A DNA stretch of 64,000 nucleotides from an uncultured Nioella sp. (GTDB lineage Bacteria; Pseudomonadota; Alphaproteobacteria; Rhodobacterales; Rhodobacteraceae): positions 620,001-684,000 of the forward strand of contig CANMJH010000001.1 of the NCBI GenBank assembly GCA_947498125.1, written 5' to 3'. Positions 16,815-24,397 of this stretch are shown here, piece by piece. The stretch's first letter is position 1. Each line of letters begins with the position of its first letter. The notes under the pieces were generated by a model that was not told where the DNA came from, searched no databases, and saw only the letters and a program-made list of their open reading frames with translations. The position numbers and the translations under genes were made by a program.

Positions 16815-17300
16815 CTAGCCGCAGCACGCAGTTGATGAGGCGTGCGAGCTGCCACAGCAACCGGTCGTGGCAAGACTTGGCTGCATCGGCGCCTCTGCTG
16901 CTGGCTTGCAAAGCGCACGCGCGGGGCTAAGCGAAACAACCGCCTGTTCGTCTTCCTGACGGACGTCGTCAATATGCAGCGTTTGCAGGCCGGAATTGCC
17001 GGGTGAGAACTCGATTGAGACAGGTAAATCCGTGATCTGGGGCAGGGCGGCTACGCCTTTACGCAAGATCCCGGCCAATTTTCCGGCAGTCATTGGAGCT
17101 CCGCCATTTGCATCCAACATTTGCAAGGACACTTCGCGCCAGTCGCGCCTGTTTGCTCCACAATCAAGGCTGGTGATCCCAGCGAGTTTAATCTCGGTCA
17201 GGTGAAAACCCGGCTGGCTTTCGAGATCGCCAATGCGCAAAGTCACCGGTGTATCGGGCAGGGCGGATGATAATTTTTCTTGCAGAGAGTTAATGTTCAT
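16815..17300 (-). CDS. DUF6428 family protein with Cys-Cys tail
   Basis: The 161-residue cytosolic protein has the layout I associate with DUF6428: PGFHLTEIKLAGITSLDCGA, then WREVSLQMLD, MTAGKLAGILRK and SIEFSPGNSGLQTLHIDDV. Its last 14 residues hold two cysteine pairs (Cys148-149 and Cys159-160, nine residues apart), an obvious soft-metal or As(III) ligand set. The family often lies near arsR genes. AAGGA lies seven bases before the ATG. The divergent ArsR gene carries a similar C-terminal double pair, and an ArsR-type operator lies 15 bases upstream of this start. Function is unknown; metalloid handling is the best inference. Confidence 0.75.
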   Translation of the reverse strand: MNINSLQEKLSSALPDTPVTLRIGDLESQPGFHLTEIKLAGITSLDCGANRRDWREVSLQMLDANGGAPMTAGKLAGILRKGVAALPQITDLPVSIEFSPGNSGLQTLHIDDVRQEDEQAVVSLSPARALCKPAAEAPMQPSLATTGCCGSSHASSTACCG

Positions 17301-17314
17301 TGCCGTTTTCCTTT

Positions 17315-17334
17315 ATTTCAACTAGTCTTGAAAT
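17315..17334. promoter_or_regulatory. ArsR-type operator, copy 1
   Basis: ATTTCAA-N6-TTGAAAT, a perfect 7-bp inverted repeat with a six-base spacer. It lies 15 bases upstream of the DUF6428 start. An identical pair of half-sites recurs 44 bases away. Confidence 0.8.
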
Positions 17335-17358
17335 AACACTTAACCCTACGAGATAATC

Positions 17359-17378
17359 ATTTCAATGATTCTTGAAAT
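17359..17378. promoter_or_regulatory. ArsR-type operator, copy 2
   Basis: The second ATTTCAA-N6-TTGAAAT. Its last base directly abuts the arsR ATG at 17379. Spacing from copy 1 is 44 bp, close to four helical turns, so dimers would bind on the same DNA face. Confidence 0.8.
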
Positions 17379-17687
17379 ATGAATGACACCCAAGCTCTGG
17401 CATCCTTTGCTGCCCTCTCGAATGAAACGCGTTTGACGATCCTGAAACGCCTTGTGCGGGCTGGGCCCTCTGGCATGACGGCGGGGGATGTGGCTGCGGC
17501 TGTTGGCGCCAGCCCGTCGCGCGCATCCTTTCACCTTGCGGCCATTGCCGAAACAGGATTGATCACTTCAACGCGTCAATCCCGCCAGATCATATACAAG
17601 GCAAATTTCGAAACGCTTGGCGCGTTGATGCGGTTTTTCCTGACCGACTGCTGCGCAGATCATCCTGATGTGGTGAGCTGCTGCTAG
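17379..17687 (+). CDS. arsR: ArsR-family metalloregulator
   Basis: This 102-residue repressor has the ArsR/SmtB fold: SNETRLTILKRLVRAGPSGM, a recognition region GASPSRASFHLAAIAETGLI (about residues 43-62) and the beta-wing STRQSRQIIYKA. It lacks the ELCVCDL-type site of E. coli ArsR. Instead it ends in two cysteine pairs (Cys91-92 and Cys101-102), so sensing of As(III)/Sb(III) would be by the C-terminus. No Shine-Dalgarno sequence precedes the ATG, which touches operator copy 2; a leaderless mRNA is likely. No ars efflux or reductase gene is nearby. Confidence 0.88.
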   Translation: MNDTQALASFAALSNETRLTILKRLVRAGPSGMTAGDVAAAVGASPSRASFHLAAIAETGLITSTRQSRQIIYKANFETLGALMRFFLTDCCADHPDVVSCC

Positions 17688-17814
17688 GGTTTAAAATGAT
17701 TTTTGTTTAACGGGGCAATCGGAAATCGTTCCGAAATTTACAAATGACGCATTCGGAAACTTGCTGCCAAGGTCTGCTTCGAGTCCGTTGTGACAGATGC
17801 TGCAAAAGGCGCGA

Positions 17815-18600
17815 ATGTCGGCACTGTGGAAGACAGCAACAGATTTTGGAGTGCTCCAAGCCGTGATGAATTTCGAAGAACTTCAGGAACTACTTGCAAA
17901 TTGGTACGAGGTACCAACAACCGAGTTGGGAGCGCCAGACGACGTTCTGCCTCAAGGTCTCAACCCAATACTTGAAGACTTTTATCGCCGATTTGGAGCA
18001 CTTACCCTGCTCAAATCACCATTCGCGCATCCGAGCTCCTCTCATTCGCCGCTGTCATGCCAGGATCAGGTCGTCCCTTTCGATGAACTGAAATCCGAAG
18101 ATGGCTACACAATCTTCAGCGTTGAAAATCAGGGTGTGTTTGTAGTTGCCGCCAGCGACGACCCCGCTGATCCCAATACTTACGCCAAAGGCGATGCCGT
18201 TTTTGATGAAAGGCTTAAGGAATTCGCCGATGTTCGTGTCCCGCTGCGGGAATGCCTCGTTACCTGCGTGCTTCGTGAAACTGTGATGAGCGTCCGCGAT
18301 CGTTATCGCCGGATCACACCCGACAGCTTAAAAAACGACTTACTGGCGGCTCGGGCCGGAAAAACCGTGCGAAGCCGCTATATATGGAGCGACAATTATT
18401 GCACCTTTCACCTGTCCAATGACGTGTGGTTCATGGACTGGGATGGGATGCAGTTTTCGGCTCATCGCGGTCTGTGGCGGCAAGGCCGTTCCACTTGGCA
18501 AGAACAAGTATTTGAGAATGGCGGTGGCTGGTCTTCCGGCCCAGCTGAACCAACGATGATGCAGAAACTAGAGCGCTTCATTACTGGCTTCCGTAAATAA
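17815..18600 (+). CDS. SMI1/KNR4 (SUKH)-like protein
   Basis: About 261 residues. The N-terminal half follows the SUKH pattern: LPQGLNPILEDFYRRFGALT (about residues 47-66), DQVVPFDELKSEDGYTIFSV, then ENQGVFVVAASDDPADP. SUKH proteins in bacteria are often immunity proteins against contact-dependent or polymorphic toxins, but many are stand-alone regulators. The C-terminal 100 residues are tryptophan-rich. I chose the ATG at 17815 because AAAAGG lies five bases upstream; starts at 17797 and 17866 are alternatives. No toxin gene is adjacent, so the gene is an orphan. Confidence 0.6.
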   Translation: MSALWKTATDFGVLQAVMNFEELQELLANWYEVPTTELGAPDDVLPQGLNPILEDFYRRFGALTLLKSPFAHPSSSHSPLSCQDQVVPFDELKSEDGYTIFSVENQGVFVVAASDDPADPNTYAKGDAVFDERLKEFADVRVPLRECLVTCVLRETVMSVRDRYRRITPDSLKNDLLAARAGKTVRSRYIWSDNYCTFHLSNDVWFMDWDGMQFSAHRGLWRQGRSTWQEQVFENGGGWSSGPAEPTMMQKLERFITGFRK

Positions 18601-18672
18601 ATCAGTCACTGCTACATTGTTCTTGAAAGTCAGTAACGTCCCGCAGAGCCGACTTTAGACTCGGCGACACAT

Positions 18673-19347
18673 CTACGAGCAGATCCCGCGCGTTTCAGCG
18701 TCATCCCATGATAATGTCACCTCGGGCCTGCTGACCCGTTCGTTGAGCGGGGTGAGGTCCATATATGCACTCAAAATAGTCTCGATCCGGCCGGTCCGCG
18801 CGCCCTGCGGGTCGAGGGCGCGGCAGCAGATGTATTCCTCTACCAAACTGGCCTGTTGTTCATAGCCATAGTCAAGGTAATCCCGGCTTTCAGAGGGATC
18901 GAAAAGATAGGGATCATCGCTGATCCAATGTTCGGATGCGCCGCGCAAAGGGTGATACCCAGTTTCAGCCCGCTGCTGCCATTGCCAGATATGGGTCATC
19001 TCATGGGCGAAATACATCGCCGCAACCAGATGCATGCGGTCGGGGTAATCGCGCAAGTAATCCTCGAGGTAATAATCCGGCGCGACCCAGACATGATTGA
19101 ATACCACCATCCCTGCCGTTGATGTCTGGACGGTGGGCGATGTCGGCGCGGGAAAAATGCGCTCACGGCAAGTGGTTTGCGGTCGGGTCGGGCGGGTATG
19201 GCTGCGCAGGCCAATAAACGGCATCTCGATCATCCGGATGCGGTCGGTTTGCAGCTCTGGCTGCAATTCGCCCATGAAGTGACGTTCGGCCTCGGTCAGG
19301 GGGCGCCCGCAAGCGGCAAGGGTGAGAATCAGAAGAAGCCAACGCAT
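18673..19347 (-). CDS. Predicted lipoprotein with HExxH metal-binding motif
   Basis: The 224-residue protein starts MRWLLLILTLAACGRPL, a lipoprotein signal with lipobox LAAC and lipidated Cys13. The core contains AAMYFAHEMTHIWQWQ with HEMTH at residues 115-119, the zinc-binding motif of gluzincin/DUF4157-like peptidases, and a later conserved acidic helix (YEQQASLVEEYICC) that could give the third ligand. I infer a zinc metallopeptidase-like protein anchored to a membrane, facing the periplasm. I do not recognise a named family. It is the second gene of a possible pair after the glycosylase gene (18-base gap). Confidence 0.65.
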   Translation of the reverse strand: MRWLLLILTLAACGRPLTEAERHFMGELQPELQTDRIRMIEMPFIGLRSHTRPTRPQTTCRERIFPAPTSPTVQTSTAGMVVFNHVWVAPDYYLEDYLRDYPDRMHLVAAMYFAHEMTHIWQWQQRAETGYHPLRGASEHWISDDPYLFDPSESRDYLDYGYEQQASLVEEYICCRALDPQGARTGRIETILSAYMDLTPLNERVSRPEVTLSWDDAETRGICS

Positions 19348-19365
19348 AACCGCCAGTTTACCGGC

Positions 19366-20025
19366 TTAGATCGACATGGCCAGAACCTGACTGATTTGGG
19401 TCAGGCCACGCCTCGATTGCGCCATCCAGATATTGAACGCCTCTTGCACAGCCCTCATCGAGGATTTCGACGCGGCAGGCTTGTCAATCACGCCCTCGGC
19501 AATCAAACGCCCCGTCACATCCCGGCTGAGGATGAAGCTATCCTTGCCCAAGAACCGAAGCGCGTATTGCCCGGTCATTGCCCCCAGACGCGAGCCGTCT
19601 TGCTTCATGCGCGCCAAGAGGCCGATATGATCCGTTGTCGGCCAATCCGCGATCACTCGGCCTATGCCGCCTTCTACGCGAAAACTTTGCACAAAGACCG
19701 CATTGTCGCGAACGGTGGCGATCTTGGGGGCATTGCGCACGATCCGAGTGTCACTGACCAATGCATCAAACCAGGCATCATCCATCATCGCGCAGCGGCC
19801 GATGTCAAAACCATGAAAAGCGGCTTCGAACCCGTCCCACTTCGCTTCGATCACTTTCCAGTTGAACCCGGCCTGAAAAACGCCGCGGGTAAATTGCGCG
19901 AGCCAGCGATCTTCGGGGATTTTGGCGATGTCATCGGCCGCCAGAGGGGTGCTGAGCCGTTCGGCCAAAGCTTGCGGCCCATGACGGCGCTCGGCAATAT
20001 CATAGATCTCGTCAAAACTGCGCAT
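19366..20025 (-). CDS. DNA-3-methyladenine glycosylase I family protein
   Basis: A 219-residue helix-hairpin-helix protein related to Tag (COG2818-like). Support comes from FTRGVFQAGFNWKVIEAKWD (about residues 45-64), FEAAFHGFDIGR and the RIVRNAPKIATVRDNA helix, which parallel Tag sequences. Tag excises 3-methyladenine from alkylated DNA. The usual Tag zinc site at the termini is not obvious, so substrate range is uncertain. AAGGAG precedes the ATG at 20025; a longer frame to 20118 is less likely. Confidence 0.72.
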   Translation of the reverse strand: MRSFDEIYDIAERRHGPQALAERLSTPLAADDIAKIPEDRWLAQFTRGVFQAGFNWKVIEAKWDGFEAAFHGFDIGRCAMMDDAWFDALVSDTRIVRNAPKIATVRDNAVFVQSFRVEGGIGRVIADWPTTDHIGLLARMKQDGSRLGAMTGQYALRFLGKDSFILSRDVTGRLIAEGVIDKPAASKSSMRAVQEAFNIWMAQSRRGLTQISQVLAMSI

Positions 20026-20254
20026 CTTCGGGGGCTCCTTACTGGCACGTGGGAGTATATCAGTCGGGCCAGCCGCGCGAAGGCGCGTTTTTGCATGGGG
20101 CCATGCAATTCTGCGCAATTGGCCTGAGTGATATCCAATATCAGGCGCGCGATTTTGAATGTCAGGCCGGGGCCGGTCAGGGTGATGGCATCGCGGGGGA
20201 ATTCCCCCTGTGCATTTAACCCTAACCTAATGCTTTTTAATAAGGAATTTTGAC

Positions 20255-20545
20255 ATGAAAGCAGTAAAGACCCTCGTTGCCGCCGGACTGGCCGCAGCCA
20301 CACTCGCCCCCATCGCCGCATCGGCCGATACGGTGATCATCACCCGCCACGTCGTGACCACAGACCACGTGCAGCCTCAACTGTTCTACCCGGCGCCCGC
20401 GTATCTGCCGCGCCCCGCACCAGTGGTTGTGCCGCGCCTGATCCCGCTGCCATTCCCATGGCCCGCTCCGGTTTGCCTGAGCTGCCCATCGGTGGTGATG
20501 GATGAGGATTTCGCCCAAACCCCACGCGTCATGGTCCTGCGCTAA
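20255..20545 (+). CDS. Small exported proline-rich protein
   Basis: A 96-residue protein with a signal peptide (MKAVKTLVAAGLAAATLAPI, cleavage near ASA). The mature part is about 70 residues and rich in proline (YPAPAYLPRPAPVVVPRLIP), with one CLSC pair. AAGGA lies before the ATG. No family is recognised. The sequence TTAA-N7-CTAA stands about 25 bases upstream, close to but short of a CtrA box. A terminator-like hairpin follows the stop codon. Confidence 0.65.
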   Translation: MKAVKTLVAAGLAAATLAPIAASADTVIITRHVVTTDHVQPQLFYPAPAYLPRPAPVVVPRLIPLPFPWPAPVCLSCPSVVMDEDFAQTPRVMVLR

Positions 20546-20554
20546 GACAAATGG

Positions 20555-20590
20555 CCCCTTCGGATTTGATCTCCACCGGAGGGGTTATTC
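20555..20590 (+). terminator. Terminator-like hairpin
   Basis: CCCCTTCGG (20555-20563) pairs with CCGGAGGGG (20576-20584) over nine bp with one G-U, followed by TTATTC. It ends the small exported-protein gene and touches the 3' end of the convergent gene. Confidence 0.5.
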
Positions 20591-21115
20591 TTCGACCCCA
20601 AGCGAGGCTTTGAGCGCGTTCATCACGTCCATATAGGCCGTATCAATCTGGTAATCGGTGGGCAGGTCGACGGGATCGAAAAAGAACTCAAACACATCCA
20701 TCCATTCATAATGCACATGTTTGCGCCGGTCGCCGAGGTCATGGATCACGGTCGAGCGGATTTTGGCGTCTTCGCCTGGGCCAGTAAAAGTGCGAAAGGT
20801 CAGCGCCATAAATTCCAGATGCGCGCGGTAGAACTCTTCGGACAGGAGATGTCGGTTGATATTCACCTCTTTATCCAGCCGCCGCTTGGTATCGATGAGG
20901 TCGGCAGGCGAGACCTCTTTCCAATAGCCCACCAGCCGGATGAAACAGTAAATGCGGTTAAGATCCGGAGCGATGCGGTCATAAATCTCCAACCGCCGCG
21001 CGATGAGAGGGCGGGATTGCCAGAGCGCATGATCGATGGATGTGAGCCGCAATATCAGCGCCCCGCCGAGACCGGCAGCCAAGAGAAAAAACAGGATTTG
21101 CAGCCAAAGGGGCAT
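20585..21115 (-). CDS. Hypothetical membrane-anchored protein
   Basis: A 176-residue protein with one N-terminal membrane helix (MPLWLQILFFLLAAGLGGAL), then a cytosolic domain with RRLEIYDRIAPDLNRIYCFI and many acidic and aromatic residues (HVHYEWMDVFEFFFDPVDLP). The layout resembles small inner-membrane proteins with a helical cytosolic domain. I recognise no named family. It is single, on the minus strand, with two strong hairpins upstream. Confidence 0.6.
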   Translation of the reverse strand: MPLWLQILFFLLAAGLGGALILRLTSIDHALWQSRPLIARRLEIYDRIAPDLNRIYCFIRLVGYWKEVSPADLIDTKRRLDKEVNINRHLLSEEFYRAHLEFMALTFRTFTGPGEDAKIRSTVIHDLGDRRKHVHYEWMDVFEFFFDPVDLPTDYQIDTAYMDVMNALKASLGVEE

Positions 21116-21153
21116 GTGAGAGACCTTTTCAGACCCTCAAGCTACCACCCCTA

Positions 21154-21211
21154 GGCCCGGAATCAAGCGTAGCGCCGGGCCGAGCGGCGTCCCGCCCCCC
21201 GGGATGCCGCT
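21154..21211. repeat. Two tandem GC-rich hairpins
   Basis: Hairpin A: GGCCCGG (21154-21160) with CCGGGCC (21175-21181). Hairpin B: 12-bp stem 21183-21194 with 21200-21211, one G-T pair, five-C loop. They lie between the 3' end of the HrgA-like gene and the next minus-strand gene, so they may end the parE/hrgA transcript. Neither has a T tract. The remainder of the 199-base gap shows nothing else. Confidence 0.5.
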
Positions 21212-21314
21212 TTGGTGAGGTCTGCACACCGCTCAAATGTCATACAGACTTGGAGAGATAAATTGCACCCGATCAGAGCTCAGAGCGTCCTCCCACGGGC
21301 CGCCGCTGACCAAA

Positions 21315-22238
21315 TTACTTTGCCCAAAAATCTCTATTGAGCGATCCAGCTTGATGAAAAATTCGAACTTGCTCGAAAACAGACTTGGCATCTGGGTTTT
21401 CAACGGCCAATCGGTTTGCTGCCGTCCAGTCTACTTCGACTCTTTCTCGGGCCTGAATTTCGATAGTGGATTCGGTCTCGGGGTCTGTTGATAGAATTAT
21501 TACTCCAACCCCGTGCTGCCCCGCAAGCATACGCAATTCGTCGAGGGTTCCCTTCCCAGAAATTTCAGCGGCTACCAAATAAGCGAAATTTGCCCACGCG
21601 GAATTGCTTAGCGTTTGAAAAAAAACCTCTCGTAAGTTGGATCGATTGACGAGTTTCTTGACCTCGAACGACCAGAGTCTCGAACTCGCGTCGGAACGTG
21701 CCTGGACTAGTGCCGTAATCGTTTGGCCCCATTTCTCACTGAGCACCTGGAAGCCAATTAAATCGGGGTGAAGCCATTGGTTCCCCTTCTTCCCTTGACT
21801 GTTTTTCGATTTCTTTTCGTCGATCCGCTTCCCAAGAATTGCATGGGATTCCAAAAGGTATTTAGCGAGGATAGGATACAGATCATGCTCCGAATATGCC
21901 CCTTCGGTATTGCCCGGAGGTTCATTTTCGACCGCAAAAATTTCTTCCTCATCAGAGAGTTCGGTAAAGTAATATCTCCGCGGTTTGTCTTCAGTCATAC
22001 GCAGGTGTGGGTGCTTCTCTATTGCGGGGCGGTTTGAACCGATCTCGCTTTGCACTTGTGCCTTCATCTCATCAAAGCCCCCGTCTTTAATTATCGGGTT
22101 TTTGCTTTTTTGTTTTTTTTGTTCCGCCCACTTTTCGTTTTCTCTAACGATTGTCGTAGCCAATTGGTTGCCCGTAAGCCTCTCGCCTTTTCTTGCCTTA
22201 AGGGTATCGGAAATGATTTGGACCAAGGTTTTAGACAT
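21315..22238 (-). CDS. HrgA-like HARE-HTH / PD-(D/E)XK protein
   Basis: This 307-residue protein starts with a HARE-HTH-type winged helix (TLVQIISDTLKARKGERLTG, about residues 4-22, extending to about 95 with RPAIEKHPHLRMTEDKPRRY). The C-terminal half has a PD-(D/E)XK nuclease core: HPDLIGF with Asp159, then LWSFEVKKL with Glu192 and Lys194, and the helix REVFFQTLSNSAWANFAYLV. The plan matches HrgA/COG2958, first noted beside a restriction locus in Helicobacter. HARE-HTH modules are linked to modified-DNA recognition. Its ATG (22238) overlaps the parE stop codon (ATGTCTAA), with GAGGAA just upstream, so translation should be coupled to parE. Function is not established. Confidence 0.75.
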   Translation of the reverse strand: MSKTLVQIISDTLKARKGERLTGNQLATTIVRENEKWAEQKKQKSKNPIIKDGGFDEMKAQVQSEIGSNRPAIEKHPHLRMTEDKPRRYYFTELSDEEEIFAVENEPPGNTEGAYSEHDLYPILAKYLLESHAILGKRIDEKKSKNSQGKKGNQWLHPDLIGFQVLSEKWGQTITALVQARSDASSRLWSFEVKKLVNRSNLREVFFQTLSNSAWANFAYLVAAEISGKGTLDELRMLAGQHGVGVIILSTDPETESTIEIQARERVEVDWTAANRLAVENPDAKSVFEQVRIFHQAGSLNRDFWAK

Positions 22239-24204
22239 CCAATTCCTCCACAAACTTTGCGTTCTCCTGAATGTACTGGAACCGCAGCTCCGGCTTTTTC
22301 CCCATCAGCCGCTCGACCAGATCGCCGGTTTCTCCGGGTTCGTCCTCGTCGATGCTCACTTGGATCAGCACGCGCTCTTCGGGGTCCATCGTGGTTTCTT
22401 TGAGGTCCTTGGCGTCCATTTCCCCAAGACCCTTGAACCGCGAGACGTCGATTTTGCCTTTGCCGCCAAGGCCTTTTTCCAACCATTCATCGCGCTCGGC
22501 CTCATCGAGGCAATAGACCCGTTTGGCGCCTTGCGTCAGGCGAAAGAGGGGTGGGCAAGCCAGATAGAGGTGCCCTGCATCGATCATAGGGCGCATTTGG
22601 GTGAAGAAAAACGTCATCAAAAGCGAGGCAATATGCGCGCCGTCGACATCCGCATCGGTCATGATTACGATCTTATCGTAGCGCAGATCATCGATGTTGA
22701 ACTTAGTGCCCAGACCCACGCCCATCGCCTGACAAAGATCGTTGATCTCCGCGTTAGACGACATCTTGGAAGACGCCGCCCCCAGCACGTTCAGGATTTT
22801 CCCACGTAGGGGCAGCAGCGCTTGGGTTTTGCGATTACGCGCCATCTTGGCCGAACCACCCGCAGAGTCGCCCTCGACAATGAAAAGTTCCGTCCCGTCG
22901 CGGTTGGAGTTTGAGCAATCCACCAGTTTGCCCGGCAGGCGCAGCCGTTTGGTGGCGCTTTTGCGTTGCGTTTCTTTTTCCTGACGGCGGCGCAGACGTT
23001 CCTCGGCCCTCAGGATCAAGAAATCAAGGATCGCCCCCGCGGCTTTGGTGTCAGCTGCCAGCCAATTGTCAAAGTGATCGCGCACCGCGCCTTCGACCAG
23101 CTTCTGCGCCTCGGTTGTTGCCAAACGGTCCTTGGTCTGGCCGACAAATTCAGGTTCGCGAATGAAGCAAGACACCAAGGCGCAGCCGCCGGTTGTCAGG
23201 TCATCGCGGTTGATCTGCGCGGCTTTTTTATTGCCGACAAGCTCTCCATAAGCACGGATGCCTTTCAGGATCGCGGCCCAGAACCCGGCCTCGTGCGTGC
23301 CGCCTTCGGGGGTGGGGACGGTGTTACAATAGCTCTGGATGAACCCGTCGCGGGACGGCGTCCAGTTGATCGCCCATTCGACTTTGCCGGGGGTGTTGAA
23401 CCGCTCTTTGAAATCAACAAGACCGGCGAAAGGTTCGGGCGTGTAGGTCGACGCGCTGCCCATCGTTTCTTTCAGGTAATCCGAAAGCCCGCCGGGGAAG
23501 TGGAACGTCGCCTCGGTCGGGGTTTCTCCGTCATCGATCGCTGTTTTCCAACGAATTTCCACGCCGGAAAAAAGGTAGGCCTTCGAGCGGACCATCTGCA
23601 TCAGCCGTGCGGGTTTGAACCGGTGGCGGCCAAAGATGTCGGCATCTGCGTGGAAGATCACCGTGGTGCCGCGCCGATTGGGGGCAGGGCCAACGGCCTC
23701 TACCGGGCCTTGGGGGATGCCGCGGGAAAACTCTTGCGCAAACAGCTCGCGATTGCGGGCCACTTCGACGCGCAGGTGATCCGACAACGCGTTTACGACC
23801 GACACACCAACCCCGTGCAAACCGCCCGAGGTTTCATAGGCGTCGCCCGAGAACTTACCGCCCGCGTGAAGGGTACATAGAATAACCTCGAGCGCGGATT
23901 TGTCCGGGAACTTTGGATGCGGATCAACCGGGATGCCGCGGCCATTGTCGCGGATGACCATCGAATAGTCTTCGCGCAGTTCAACCTCGATCCGGCTGGC
24001 ATGTCCGGCGACAGCCTCATCCATCGAGTTGTCCAAAACCTCGGCCACAAGGTGATGCAGCGCGCGTTCATCCGTGCCGCCGATATACATGCCCGGACGC
24101 TTGCGCACCGGTTCCAGCCCCTCAAGGACTTCAATCGAGGACGCGTCATACCCTTTGGCGTCGCCCTGGGGCGAAAGAAGATCATCGGCCATTTTGCTGC
24201 TCAT
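22231..24204 (-). CDS. parE: DNA topoisomerase IV subunit B
   Basis: The 657-residue protein is a type IIA topoisomerase ATPase subunit. It shows EVLEGLEPVRKRPGMYIGGT (GHKL ATPase), LDNSMDEAV, DNGRGIPVDPHPKF, the GGLHGVGVSVVNALS loop, EGDSAGGSAKMARNRKTQAL (TOPRIM) and DADVDGAHIASLL (metal site). The short form with KGLGEMDAKDLKETTMDP near the end and HHLVAEVLDN point to ParE rather than GyrB. With ParC (not in the window) it decatenates chromosomes. The next gene overlaps its stop codon. A second ATG four codons in is an alternative start. Confidence 0.93.
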   Translation of the reverse strand: MSSKMADDLLSPQGDAKGYDASSIEVLEGLEPVRKRPGMYIGGTDERALHHLVAEVLDNSMDEAVAGHASRIEVELREDYSMVIRDNGRGIPVDPHPKFPDKSALEVILCTLHAGGKFSGDAYETSGGLHGVGVSVVNALSDHLRVEVARNRELFAQEFSRGIPQGPVEAVGPAPNRRGTTVIFHADADIFGRHRFKPARLMQMVRSKAYLFSGVEIRWKTAIDDGETPTEATFHFPGGLSDYLKETMGSASTYTPEPFAGLVDFKERFNTPGKVEWAINWTPSRDGFIQSYCNTVPTPEGGTHEAGFWAAILKGIRAYGELVGNKKAAQINRDDLTTGGCALVSCFIREPEFVGQTKDRLATTEAQKLVEGAVRDHFDNWLAADTKAAGAILDFLILRAEERLRRRQEKETQRKSATKRLRLPGKLVDCSNSNRDGTELFIVEGDSAGGSAKMARNRKTQALLPLRGKILNVLGAASSKMSSNAEINDLCQAMGVGLGTKFNIDDLRYDKIVIMTDADVDGAHIASLLMTFFFTQMRPMIDAGHLYLACPPLFRLTQGAKRVYCLDEAERDEWLEKGLGGKGKIDVSRFKGLGEMDAKDLKETTMDPEERVLIQVSIDEDEPGETGDLVERLMGKKPELRFQYIQENAKFVEELDV

Positions 24205-24397
24205 TTTTGCTCGTGTTCTTTGGGCCTAACCGTATCTCAGGGGCAGGGGGGCGAGCAAGCGTTGAGGCAATATTTTGCGGAAATGCTGTGGATGCCCCGC
24301 AAGGGATAGAAATTTTTTGATCATTTGATGCGGATCAAGGCGCGCTTTTTCGAATTCTGGCATGAGGCTGAGAGCCACAGAGAAAGGACCGCCGCCT

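Noticed and set aside
19177-20127. A 316-codon plus-strand frame opposite the lipoprotein and glycosylase
   Set aside because: Shadow of two real minus-strand genes with recognisable motifs.
22966-23880. A 304-codon plus-strand frame opposite parE
   Set aside because: Antisense of parE, no motif.
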